A stretch of 14,514 bases of DNA from Campylobacteraceae bacterium UBA1877 (lineage in GTDB: Bacteria > Campylobacterota > Campylobacteria > Campylobacterales > Campylobacteraceae): NCBI GenBank assembly GCA_002352945.1, contig DDHL01000049.1, positions 43,353 through 57,866 of the forward strand. The letters are read 5' to 3'. This document shows positions 6,362 through 13,159 of this stretch, piece by piece; the first letter of the stretch is position 1, and the number at the start of each line of letters is the position of its first letter. The notes beneath the pieces are model-generated. The model was not told the DNA's origin and searched no databases. It was given only the letters and a program-made list of their open reading frames with translations. A program made the position numbers and the translations under genes.

Positions 6362-6886
6362 CTATTTTTTCATAGATTTTAGATACGATTCGTACTTTAA
6401 CTCATCTAATTTTTGCGCTTTTGATTCCACTTCAGATTCCATATTGGCTTTATAAGTGCTAATTTTTTGACGCACGCTCTCATCACTTGCTCCAATAATT
6501 TGAGCAGCTAAAATTCCAGCATTTTTTGCACCATTAATCGCCACAGTTGCAACAGGAACTCCCCCTGGCATTTGGACAATAGAAAGCAGCGAGTCCATTC
6601 CATCAAGAGAGGATGTTTTAACGGGAACTCCAATAACCGGTAGTGGCGTCATTGAAGCAACCATTCCTGGTAGATGAGCAGCGCCTCCCGCACCTGCGAT
6701 GATAACTTTTAATCCTCTTTTTGAAGCTGAAGTGGCATAATTTGTTAGCTTATGAGGTGTTCGGTGAGCTGAAACGATTGTAAGCTCATAATCAATGCCA
6801 AAATACTCACACATCTTTGCAGCAGCTTGCATGATTGGAAGGTCTGAGTCACTTCCCATAATGATTCCAACTTGTGCACTTTTCAT
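6362..6886 (-). CDS. purE: N5-carboxyaminoimidazole ribonucleotide mutase PurE
   Basis: PurE moves the carboxyl group of N5-CAIR to carbon 4 to give CAIR, a step of de novo purine synthesis. The 174-residue protein has the class I signature: MGSDSD (10-15) with the phosphate-binding loop, SAHRTP (39-44) containing the catalytic His41, and [12 protein letters not shown] (64-75). Class I enzymes act on the product of PurK, which is the gene just upstream. Its ATG overlaps the purK stop by 4 bases (ATGA), so translation is coupled. The order purK-purE is the reverse of the common purE-purK. The C-terminus, about 10 residues longer than E. coli PurE, is a charged helix. Cytoplasmic. Confidence 0.96.
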   Translation of the reverse strand: MKSAQVGIIMGSDSDLPIMQAAAKMCEYFGIDYELTIVSAHRTPHKLTNYATSASKRGLKVIIAGAGGAAHLPGMVASMTPLPVIGVPVKTSSLDGMDSLLSIVQMPGGVPVATVAINGAKNAGILAAQIIGASDESVRQKISTYKANMESEVESKAQKLDELKYESYLKSMKK

Positions 6887-8034
6887 AGGGGTTTACTTCC
6901 TTTGATTTTGATAATATCTTTTGCCTTCATTGCATTTTTTAAAGCTAGATTGATATCTTCATTTACAACAGTTATATGTCCCATTTTTCGAAATGGAGAA
7001 GTCTTCTCTTTTCCGTAAAAATAAAAGGATAATCCATCAATTTTTAAAGCCTCTTTTAAACCTTCTATAATTGGCTCTCCCTCAAAGCTCTCTTCACCTA
7101 GGAGATTAACCATTACTGATGGGCTTATCAATTTTGTAGAGCCAAGAGGAAGATTCAAAATTGCTCGAACGACTTGCTCAAATTGTGAAGTTACACAAGA
7201 TTCAACTGTATAATGTCCTGAGTTGTGCGGCCTTGGAGCAATCTCATTTACTAAAATCTGTCCATCTTTTGTTAAAAACATTTCCACTCCAAAAAGACCA
7301 ACACCATTTAATGTTTCAATAGATTTAACTGCTAACTCTTTTGCTTTTACATGTAAAGCATCATCAATTCTAGCTGGAGCTAAAACACTATCGCAAATAT
7401 TAACCCTCTCATCAAAGAGCATTTCAACTACTGGGTAAGTTGCAATTTGATTATCATCGTTTCTTGCAACCATGACAGCAAGCTCCTTATCAATTTCAAC
7501 CAATTCTTCAATAAAAGATGGAGCTTTTATGGCATTTTGAGTATCTTTTATAGAATTTAACCGCAAAACTCCTCTTCCATCATAGCCTCCTTTTTTAACT
7601 TTTTGAATTACTGGAAATCCAAAAGCGCTTAAATCCTCCAAAGAGTTAACCTCTTTGAATGCAGGAACAGGAATATTGTTTTCAAAAAGAAGTTTTTTTT
7701 GTAAATATTTATCTTGAATAGATTCTAAAACGGCAGGGGATGGAAGAATGTTATAGCCTTTTGCAGCTAAATTTTTTAAACATTTTGCATCAATGTGTTC
7801 AAGTTCAAATGTCGTAATATCACAAGATGTAACAAGCTGGGTAATTTTATCACAATCATAAAATCCACCCACAATTTGAACATCTGAAACCTGACCTGCT
7901 GGAGAGTTTGGGGTTGGATCTAAAATCGTTACATGTAAACCCATTTTTTTTGCTTTTTGAGAAATGATCTTACCAAGCTGGCCTCCGCCAATAATTCCCA
8001 ATTTTAATCTTGCATAATTTACTTTTTTACCCAT
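6883..8034 (-). CDS. purK: N5-carboxyaminoimidazole ribonucleotide synthase PurK
   Basis: PurK uses ATP and bicarbonate to carboxylate AIR to N5-CAIR. The 383-residue protein is an ATP-grasp enzyme: an N-terminal pre-ATP-grasp fold with [11 protein letters not shown] (12-22), a lysine-rich central lid region ([12 protein letters not shown], 145-156), and the C-terminal metal- and ATP-binding block with [15 protein letters not shown]. Length matches the family (about 350-390). GAGG (8040-8043) lies 5 bases before the ATG, and a TATAAT box on the minus strand stands at 8070-8075, so purK-purE is a two-gene operon ending at the terminator 6330-6359. Two copies of the iterated palindrome (7346-7357 and 7929-7938) are inside the gene. 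An inverted repeat, AGGGTTG...CAACCCT, brackets its promoter. Confidence 0.96.
   Translation of the reverse strand: MGKKVNYARLKLGIIGGGQLGKIISQKAKKMGLHVTILDPTPNSPAGQVSDVQIVGGFYDCDKITQLVTSCDITTFELEHIDAKCLKNLAAKGYNILPSPAVLESIQDKYLQKKLLFENNIPVPAFKEVNSLEDLSAFGFPVIQKVKKGGYDGRGVLRLNSIKDTQNAIKAPSFIEELVEIDKELAVMVARNDDNQIATYPVVEMLFDERVNICDSVLAPARIDDALHVKAKELAVKSIETLNGVGLFGVEMFLTKDGQILVNEIAPRPHNSGHYTVESCVTSQFEQVVRAILNLPLGSTKLISPSVMVNLLGEESFEGEPIIEGLKEALKIDGLSFYFYGKEKTSPFRKMGHITVVNEDINLALKNAMKAKDIIKIKGSKPL
7346..7357. repeat. Iterated palindrome TTTACATGTAAA (copy 2, in purK)
   Basis: A 12-bp perfect palindrome. On the purK strand it is read as TTA CAT GTA (Leu-His-Val), followed by Lys. Confidence 0.7.
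7929..7938. repeat. Iterated palindrome TTACATGTAA (copy 3, in purK)
   Basis: A 10-bp perfect palindrome within purK, again read as Leu-His-Val (TTA CAT GTA), followed by Thr. Confidence 0.65.
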
Positions 8035-8062
8035 TAAAGCCTCACTCTTTAAAAAACAAAAT

Positions 8063-8098
8063 AGGGTTGATTATATCTAAAATCGAGTAAGCAACCCT
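8063..8098 (-). promoter_or_regulatory. purK promoter flanked by an inverted repeat
   Basis: On the minus strand TATAAT (8070-8075) lies 35 bases before the purK ATG, with no clear -35 box. Seven-base arms, AGGGTTG (8063-8069) and CAACCCT (8092-8098), bracket the -10 box and its spacer. They could be half-sites for a purine-responsive regulator, but that is inference. Confidence 0.5.
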
Positions 8099-8204
8099 TT
8101 AATGGCGCATCAACTTGTGCATTATAAAAAGAGAAAAATTTGTGTAAAATGAAACCAAATTGCATTTTTAGAGCCATTAACTAGTTGCCATATATTAAAA
8201 ACGC
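8099..8204. other. Intergenic stretch without a recognised gene (purK to rpmE)
   Basis: Together with the flanking promoters this makes a 278-base gap between divergent purK and rpmE. It is AT-rich and contains -10-like words (TATAAA near 8125, TGTGTAAAAT near 8143-8152) and an 11-codon ORF from 8151 without a ribosome binding site. I see no supported gene or RNA here. Confidence 0.4.
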
Positions 8205-8233
8205 TTGAAAAAGCCTAAACTTTCTGTTATACT
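8205..8233 (+). promoter_or_regulatory. Strong sigma70-type promoter of rpmE
   Basis: TTGAAA (8205-8210), a 17-base spacer, and an extended -10, TG-T-TATACT (8225-8233). A full -35, ideal spacing and a TG extension together are uncommon for Campylobacterota, where the -35 is usually lost. This fits a highly expressed ribosomal protein gene. Transcription should start near 8238-8241. Confidence 0.7.
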
Positions 8234-8240
8234 TCCAATT

Positions 8241-8312
8241 CCCCTCCCCCCATATAGCAGTAGGCCTATAGGTCTGCTGCACTTTTATTTTGAAAAAACG
8301 AAGGAACTACTG
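8241..8312 (+). promoter_or_regulatory. rpmE 5' leader with structured hairpin
   Basis: The leader of about 72 nt opens with a C-rich tract (8241-8251) that stands out in this AT-rich region. It then folds into a 10-bp hairpin: GCAGUAGGCC (8257-8266), loop UAUA, GGUCUGCUGC (8271-8280). Two of the ten pairs are G-U, which suggests that the structure acts in RNA rather than DNA. U-rich sequence follows, then AAGGAAC (8301-8307) before the rpmE ATG. It is a candidate autoregulatory L31 leader; L31 leaders are known in other phyla. Confidence 0.5.
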
Positions 8313-8513
8313 ATGAAAAAGAATATTCATCCTGAGTATGTTGAGTGTACCGTCACCTGCGCGTGCGGCAATAGTTTTGTGACTACTTCCAATAAACCGG
8401 AAATGCGCATCGATATTTGCAACGCTTGTCACCCATTCTTTACGGGTAGCGAAAAAATTGTTGATGCTGCAGGACGCGTTGAGAAGTTCAAGCGAAAATA
8501 TAACCTCAAATAG
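8313..8513 (+). CDS. rpmE: 50S ribosomal protein L31 (zinc-binding form)
   Basis: A 66-residue basic protein of the large subunit, at the central protuberance and subunit bridge. It starts MKKNIHPEY and carries the four-cysteine zinc site of the C+ form, Cys16-x-Cys18 and Cys36-x2-Cys39, plus HPFFTG (40-45). I chose ATG 8313, supported by AAGGAAC (8301-8307) and by family length. An in-frame upstream start at 8205 would add 36 residues encoded by the promoter and the leader hairpin. Codon use is richer in C-ending and G-ending codons than in its neighbours, as expected of a highly expressed gene. rsmI follows after 19 bases, as I recall it does in C. jejuni. Confidence 0.97.
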   Translation: MKKNIHPEYVECTVTCACGNSFVTTSNKPEMRIDICNACHPFFTGSEKIVDAAGRVEKFKRKYNLK

Positions 8514-8532
8514 ATTTATGTTGTAGCACTCT

Positions 8533-9354
8533 GTGTTATATTTTATTCCTACACCAATAGGAAATTTAGAAGATATTTCCCAAAGGAGCCTCAGGCTCCT
8601 TTCTTCTTTACCTATGCTCTTTTGCGAAGATACCCGAGTAACTAAACAGCTTTTAAAACTCCTCTCTGAGCGCTACAATTTAGAAATTTGCGCAAAAAAA
8701 TTTATTTCACTCCATTCACACAATGAAGAGAAGGTTTTAGAAAATTTAGATAAGAGTTTGTTTGAACAAGATTGCGCTTATGTAAGCGATGCTGGAATGC
8801 CAGGAATTAGCGATCCAGGAACTAAGCTTATCCAATATGCACAAAAAAATAAAATCCCATACGAAGTTCTTCCAGGCTCAAATGCAGCGCTATTAGCCTA
8901 TGTTTCAAGTGGATTTGAAAATAGTAAGTTTTTATTTTGGGGATTTTTGCCATCTAAAGAAAAAGCGTTGATTCAAGCTTTAAAAACCATCTTATCCCAT
9001 CCATACCCAACTATTGTTTATGAGGCTCCTCATCGTATAAAAAAGAGTATTGAACTATTAGCTTCTTTGGAGCCAGAAAGGGAGGTTTTTTTAATTAAAG
9101 AGGCGACAAAAAAGCATGAAAAACATTTTAAGGGAAGTGCTTTACATGTAAAAGAGCAATTGAGCCAATCAAATTTAAAAGGCGAGTGGGTAATAGTAGT
9201 TAAGCAGACAAAAAAGAGTTATCAACAAAATATGCTAGATATTGATGATATTTTGCCCCTAAGCCTGCCTCCTAAAGAGAAGGCAAAACTTTTATCAAAA
9301 TTGACAAATGAGAGTACAAAAGAGTGGTATTTAAGGCTTCAAAAAGAAAATTAA
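8533..9354 (+). CDS. rsmI: 16S rRNA (cytidine(1402)-2'-O)-methyltransferase RsmI
   Basis: RsmI adds the 2'-O-methyl group to C1402 at the ribosomal P site, using SAM. The 273-residue protein has the tetrapyrrole-methylase-like fold of the family: FIPTPIGNLEDI at the N-terminus (4-15), CEDTRVTKQLL (31-41), SDAGMPGISDPG (85-96), PGSNAA (114-119) and EAPHRI (164-169). It starts at GTG 8533, because an in-frame TAG at 8524-8526 excludes anything earlier and the family N-terminus begins exactly here. No Shine-Dalgarno sequence is visible, so expression may depend on rpmE translation or be weak. A terminator-like hairpin covers codons 17-24. One palindrome copy (9141-9152) encodes Leu204-His205-Val206. 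Confidence 0.95.
   Translation: MLYFIPTPIGNLEDISQRSLRLLSSLPMLFCEDTRVTKQLLKLLSERYNLEICAKKFISLHSHNEEKVLENLDKSLFEQDCAYVSDAGMPGISDPGTKLIQYAQKNKIPYEVLPGSNAALLAYVSSGFENSKFLFWGFLPSKEKALIQALKTILSHPYPTIVYEAPHRIKKSIELLASLEPEREVFLIKEATKKHEKHFKGSALHVKEQLSQSNLKGEWVIVVKQTKKSYQQNMLDIDDILPLSLPPKEKAKLLSKLTNESTKEWYLRLQKEN
8582..8602 (+). terminator. Terminator-like hairpin inside the start of rsmI
   Basis: Perfect 9-base arms, AAAGGAGCC and GGCTCCTTT, surround a 3-base loop and run into CTTCTTT, giving a GC-rich stem with a U-rich tail. It lies 69 bases after the rpmE stop but within rsmI codons 17-24. It may end or attenuate the abundant rpmE transcript. Confidence 0.5.
9141..9152. repeat. Iterated palindrome TTTACATGTAAA (copy 4, in rsmI)
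   Basis: A 12-bp perfect palindrome read in frame as TTA CAT GTA AAA (Leu-His-Val-Lys). Confidence 0.7.
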
Positions 9355-9401
9355 ATTTTCATCAATTGCCCATAAGTCAATATTTAAGGGAATTTGGCTA
9401 A

Positions 9402-9407
9402 CATAAT
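9402..9407 (+). promoter_or_regulatory. Probable -10 box just before rlmB
   Basis: CATAAT ends only 4 bases before the rlmB ATG. If used, transcription would begin at or within a base or two of the start codon, giving a leaderless message. Confidence 0.4.
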
Positions 9408-9411
9408 TCGC

Positions 9412-10095
9412 ATGATTATTTACGGCAAACAGCTCTTTTTATATCTCATGGCACACAAAAAAGAGGTGCTACGCAAAGTTTATCTTGCAAAAGAGTGTAA
9501 TAAGAAGCTTTTTTCAAATATTGCAGCTTTAAAAATTCCCATTGTTCGACTTGATGCAAAAAAGGCTCAAGCTATGGCTAAAGGAGGAAACCATCAAGGT
9601 TTTTTGGCCGAAATTGAGCCCATTAAAACAGTCTCGCTTGATGTTTTAAAAGATGGCAACTTCATCGTTGTACTCTATGGGCTTACAGACATGGGAAATA
9701 TTGGAGCAATTTGTCGAAGCGCTTACGCTTTTGGAGCAGATGGAGTTGTTGTGGCCAATATTCGACAGTTACAATTAGAAGCGGTGGCTAGAACTAGCAG
9801 CGGTGCTATTTTTGACCTGCCTTTAGTTTTAGCTCCCGATGGATTAAGTGCACTCAATGAATTGCGCCAAGCTGGATTTGTTCTATATGGAGCAGATGCA
9901 AGTGGCAAAAGCATTAAGAGTGTAGAACTAGCTAAACGCAAAGTGCTAGTTTTGGGTGCAGAAGGAGAGGGGATTCCCGCAAAAGCTTTAGCAAAGTGTG
10001 ATGTAAAGATTGCAATACCAATGGCGAGAGCATTTGACTCTTTGAATGTAAGTGCAGCTGCGGCCGTACTGTGTGATAGGATGATCAATGAGTGA
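9412..10095 (+). CDS. rlmB: 23S rRNA (guanosine(2251)-2'-O)-methyltransferase RlmB (TrmH/SpoU family)
   Basis: RlmB-type enzymes methylate the ribose of G2251 in the P-loop of 23S rRNA. The 227-residue protein has a short L30e-like substrate-binding domain (1-68, opening MIIYGKQ) and a SPOUT domain with the three TrmH motifs: NIGAICRSA (96-104, Arg102), LVLGAEGEGI (179-188) and IPMARAFDSLNVSAAAAVL (202-220). I prefer ATG 9412 because the family begins MIxYGK. A TTG at 9394 is in frame but sits only 3 bases after AAGGG. Neither start has a well-spaced ribosome binding site, and CATAAT lies immediately upstream, so leaderless translation is possible. It overlaps the next gene by 8 bases. Another member of the TrmH family with a different rRNA or tRNA target cannot be excluded. 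Confidence 0.88.
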   Translation: MIIYGKQLFLYLMAHKKEVLRKVYLAKECNKKLFSNIAALKIPIVRLDAKKAQAMAKGGNHQGFLAEIEPIKTVSLDVLKDGNFIVVLYGLTDMGNIGAICRSAYAFGADGVVVANIRQLQLEAVARTSSGAIFDLPLVLAPDGLSALNELRQAGFVLYGADASGKSIKSVELAKRKVLVLGAEGEGIPAKALAKCDVKIAIPMARAFDSLNVSAAAAVLCDRMINE

Positions 10096-11116
10096 TATAG
10101 AGGTATTAAACGAGATTGGGCTCGAAGAGATTTCAAGGCGGACTCATATTGAGAAAAAAACACTCCAATATATGCTCAATAAAGAGTTTGGTAAATTGGG
10201 TCGTATAAATACACTTGGATTTATTAAAATTCTTAATAGAGAATTCAATCTGGATTTAAAAGAGTTTCAAGAGGAACTTGAAGCTTATTGGAATGAAAAA
10301 AATGCCCAGGCATCATCAAAAGCGGAAGCAGTTTTTGCAGTAAATGCGCCAGTTGCACCAAAAAAGAGCAAGCTAAAGTTTTTATTTTTATTTCTCATTT
10401 TGCTTGCTTTAATTGGGTTTGGAGTGCAGTATTTTAGCCTTTGGGAGAAGGCAAAACCAGCAATTACAAACTTAGTTAGCCAATTTAGCAGCAACAATCA
10501 AGATGAGCCTATAAGCTCCCAAGAAGGTGTTTCTTACACAACCCCATCTGTGGTAAATGAAGCTCAAAAAATTTTAGAAAATGAAACCTTTACGCAAGCC
10601 AACGAATCTTTAGTGATTGAAGATTTAAATGAGTCTGAAAGCATAGATGCTCTTGAATTGATTGATGAGAATAACCAAACAGCATCAAATGAATTGAATC
10701 AAACTCTAGAATCTAGTAAAGAAGAGGTTATAAGTCAAGAAGAAGCTGCAAGTCAAAAAGAGGAGACTATAATAGCAAAAGATGTACAAGAGCCTGCTTC
10801 TAAAGTAGAAAATGCTCTTTTTGTAGGCGATAGCAATTCAAAAGCTGTTATTTTGCCAAACGTTAAGATTTGGGTTGGAATTGTATATCTTGATAATAAA
10901 AAGAGAGCTTCATATTTAACAAATGAGCCAATAGAGCTTGATTTAATTAGAGAGCAGATTATCACAACAGGCCATGGTAATTTTACATTGGAATTTGATG
11001 ACCAAAAAGACCCATACAAAGAGGAATTTCCAAAACGGTTTTATTGGGATGGAAAAAATTTAAAGAGCATAAGCTATGATGAGTTTGTTGAGCTCAATGG
11101 AGGTTCTGCTTGGTAA
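10088..11116 (+). CDS. RodZ-like bitopic membrane protein of unknown function
   Basis: This 342-residue protein has four parts. An N-terminal cytoplasmic helical domain (1-70), LNEIGLEEISRRTHIEKKTL and onward, resembles a helix-turn-helix of the RodZ/Xre type. One membrane helix follows (about 97-117). Next comes a long acidic, low-complexity linker rich in Glu, Gln, Asn and Ser (135-240). A compact beta-rich periplasmic domain ends the protein (about 252-342), opening NVKIWVGIVYLDNKKRASYL and ending in Trp. The layout matches RodZ, which links MreB to the cell wall machinery, but I see no clear RodZ sequence identity, so function is unassigned. AGGA (10078-10081) lies 6 bases before the ATG, which overlaps rlmB by 8 bases. 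It is followed by an overlapping periplasmic gene, and from memory the pair occurs together in C. jejuni (Cj0152c-Cj0151c). Confidence 0.8.
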   Translation: MSDIEVLNEIGLEEISRRTHIEKKTLQYMLNKEFGKLGRINTLGFIKILNREFNLDLKEFQEELEAYWNEKNAQASSKAEAVFAVNAPVAPKKSKLKFLFLFLILLALIGFGVQYFSLWEKAKPAITNLVSQFSSNNQDEPISSQEGVSYTTPSVVNEAQKILENETFTQANESLVIEDLNESESIDALELIDENNQTASNELNQTLESSKEEVISQEEAASQKEETIIAKDVQEPASKVENALFVGDSNSKAVILPNVKIWVGIVYLDNKKRASYLTNEPIELDLIREQIITTGHGNFTLEFDDQKDPYKEEFPKRFYWDGKNLKSISYDEFVELNGGSAW

Positions 11117-11931
11117 GAAGCCTCATTTTAACATGGCTATTTTGCGCCCTAGCATATGCTAATCCAGTTGAGGAGCTAGCAGCGCAATTTATGGGTCAAA
11201 ACGCCTATCAAACGCAGCGCAATCTTGTGCGTATACTTTTTAGTAATACAAGCAGTTTTATGGACCAAGAAAGCCAACAGCCCAATGCTATTAAGATTTT
11301 AGAAACCCTTAAAGAAAATGGTCTTTTAAAACTGTTTTATCCGGAAACAAAATCAATCACACTCACATTTAGTGCAAAAGAGCACCCTTTGCTTTTTATG
11401 CGAGTTATTAATGAATCGCTCCAATCAATGGGTTATAGCTACTATTTAACCCGAACTATTCGAGAAGATGTGGATGGAATAAGATGGACAATTGGAATTT
11501 CAACACAACACTTAGTCGATCCAGTCATTTTATCAAGACAGATTGAAAGCAGAGGGGCAAAGGTTCAAAATGTAACTCGCGAAGGCGAGTGGGAGTGGCA
11601 CTATCAAATCAATACTCACGATGCAAAACCAAAAGTTGAGCCTTACGCACTAAATACAACAATATCTTTAGGCAAGCCAATCCAGCCATATTGGGTTAAT
11701 GTTTCAAAAGCTTCAAAAATGCGTCTGCGCGCTCACATGGCAGATAGGTGGTTTCCATCGATTGTATTTTTTGACTCAACACTAAAAATTATAGAAGAGA
11801 TTCGATACGAAGAGTCCCGAGCAGTTTTACATGTAAGCATTCCAGAAAATGCCATATATGCAAAAATCGCAGACCGTTTTACTTTAGATAATATAAAAAG
11901 AGGATTAAGCCTCTATCTTGAAAGTCGATAA
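11110..11931 (+). CDS. Conserved periplasmic protein of unknown function
   Basis: I do not recognise the family. The 273-residue product starts with a signal peptide (about 1-17, LILTWLFCALAYA, then NP), so it should be periplasmic. The N-terminal half is helical and the C-terminal half looks beta-rich. It has a WEWHYQI stretch and a segment (YWVNVSKASKMRLRAHM) that may mark a sandwich domain. The start is TTG at 11110, supported by TGGAGG (11098-11103) 6 bases upstream and by the signal peptide. It overlaps the preceding stop by 7 bases. Tight coupling to the RodZ-like gene suggests that the two proteins act together in the periplasm, which is inference. One palindrome copy lies at 11827-11836. 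Confidence 0.8.
   Translation: MVRSLILTWLFCALAYANPVEELAAQFMGQNAYQTQRNLVRILFSNTSSFMDQESQQPNAIKILETLKENGLLKLFYPETKSITLTFSAKEHPLLFMRVINESLQSMGYSYYLTRTIREDVDGIRWTIGISTQHLVDPVILSRQIESRGAKVQNVTREGEWEWHYQINTHDAKPKVEPYALNTTISLGKPIQPYWVNVSKASKMRLRAHMADRWFPSIVFFDSTLKIIEEIRYEESRAVLHVSIPENAIYAKIADRFTLDNIKRGLSLYLESR
11827..11836. repeat. Iterated palindrome TTACATGTAA (copy 5, in the periplasmic protein gene)
   Basis: A 10-bp perfect palindrome read as TTA CAT GTA (Leu-His-Val), followed by Ser. Confidence 0.65.
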
Positions 11932-11941
11932 GGAGACTACT

Positions 11942-13159
11942 GTGTTTGATGAAATCCGATTTAATACAATTGAGCGCCTTCCTAATTATGTTTTTGCCGA
12001 AGTAAATGCCATCAAACTTGCCGCACGCAGACAAGGAGAGGATATTATAGATTTTTCCATGGGAAATCCAGATGGCAGAACGCCCCAGCACATTATCGAC
12101 AAACTTGCCGAGTCAGCACAAAAAGATAAAACCCATGGTTATTCAGCAAGTCAAGGCATATATAAACTACGTCTTGCAATCTGCAATTGGTATAAACGAA
12201 AATATAATGTAACCTTAGATCCAGAAACTGAAGCGGTAGTAACCTTAGGGAGCAAAGAGGGTTTTGTGCACCTAGTTCATGCCATAATTAATCCAGGAGA
12301 TGTGGCAGTTGTGCCAGATCCAGCCTACCCAATCCACACTCAAGCTTTTATTATAGCCGGCGGGAATGTGCATAAAATGGGTTTGGATTTTAATGATGAG
12401 TTTGAACTTGATGAAAACCGCTTTTTTGAAAAATTACAAAAGACATTTCAAGACTCCATTCCGCGACCAAAATATGTGGTTGTCAACTTCCCTCACAATC
12501 CAACAACAGTAACGGTAAATAAAAGCTTTTATGAGCGCTTAGTAGCCATGGCATATAAAGAGCGTTTTTACATAATTAGCGATATTGCCTATGCAGATTT
12601 AACATATGATGGGTATAAAACTCCATCCATTTTTGAAGTAGAGGGAGCCAAGGATGTGGCTGTAGAGAGTTATACACTCTCAAAAAGTTACAATATGGCA
12701 GGATGGCGTGTTGGCTTTGTTGTAGGTGCTCCAAAATTGATAGCAGCACTTAAAAAAATTAAATCATGGTTTGATTATGGAATGTTTACACCCATTCAAG
12801 TTGCTGCAACAGTAGCGCTTGATGGGCCGCAAGATTGTGTCGAAGAGATAAAAGATACCTATAAAAAACGCCGCGATGTTTTAGTTGAGAGCTTTTCAAA
12901 TGCAGGTTGGAAGTTAAAAGCGCCCCGCTCAACAATGTTTGTTTGGGCAAAGATACCTCCATGCGCGCAGCATTTAGGAAGTATGGAATTTTCAAAGCAG
13001 CTTCTAACAAAGGCAAAAGTTGCAGTTAGTCCTGGAATTGGATTTGGTGAGCATGGAGATAAGTATGTGCGTATTGCACTCATTGAAAATGAAAATCGTA
13101 TCCGTCAAGCGGCACGAAATATTAAAAAATATCTTAAGCAGTTAGAGGAAACTTCATAA
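11942..13159 (+). CDS. alaC: AlaC-type PLP-dependent aminotransferase
   Basis: A 405-residue fold-type I aminotransferase. It is close to E. coli AlaC along its length: ERLPNYVF, AARRQGEDIIDFSMGNPDG, THGYSASQGI, VTLGSKEG and SPGIGFGEHGD. The PLP lysine is Lys248 in TLSKSYNMAGWRVG, and Asn186 in PHNPT is the expected cofactor contact. AlaC makes alanine from pyruvate and glutamate. Homologues are also annotated as LL-diaminopimelate or aspartate aminotransferases, and the tight coupling to hom makes an aspartate-family role possible. I chose GTG 11942, with AAGGAG (11930-11935) 6 bases upstream. An in-frame TTG at 11918 would place that site inside the gene. Its stop overlaps the hom ATG by one base (TAATG). 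Confidence 0.88.
   Translation: MFDEIRFNTIERLPNYVFAEVNAIKLAARRQGEDIIDFSMGNPDGRTPQHIIDKLAESAQKDKTHGYSASQGIYKLRLAICNWYKRKYNVTLDPETEAVVTLGSKEGFVHLVHAIINPGDVAVVPDPAYPIHTQAFIIAGGNVHKMGLDFNDEFELDENRFFEKLQKTFQDSIPRPKYVVVNFPHNPTTVTVNKSFYERLVAMAYKERFYIISDIAYADLTYDGYKTPSIFEVEGAKDVAVESYTLSKSYNMAGWRVGFVVGAPKLIAALKKIKSWFDYGMFTPIQVAATVALDGPQDCVEEIKDTYKKRRDVLVESFSNAGWKLKAPRSTMFVWAKIPPCAQHLGSMEFSKQLLTKAKVAVSPGIGFGEHGDKYVRIALIENENRIRQAARNIKKYLKQLEETS

Noticed and set aside
8151..8186. Eleven-codon leader peptide in the purK-rpmE gap
   Set aside because: There is no ribosome binding site, no run of regulatory codons and no attenuator hairpin directly after it.
8205..8312. N-terminal extension of rpmE by 36 residues
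   Set aside because: The extension would translate the promoter and structured leader. The family length and AAGGAAC support ATG 8313.
9723..10163. 146-codon open frame antisense to rlmB
   Set aside because: It is the reverse-strand shadow of a conserved gene, with low-complexity composition and no ribosome binding site or known domain.
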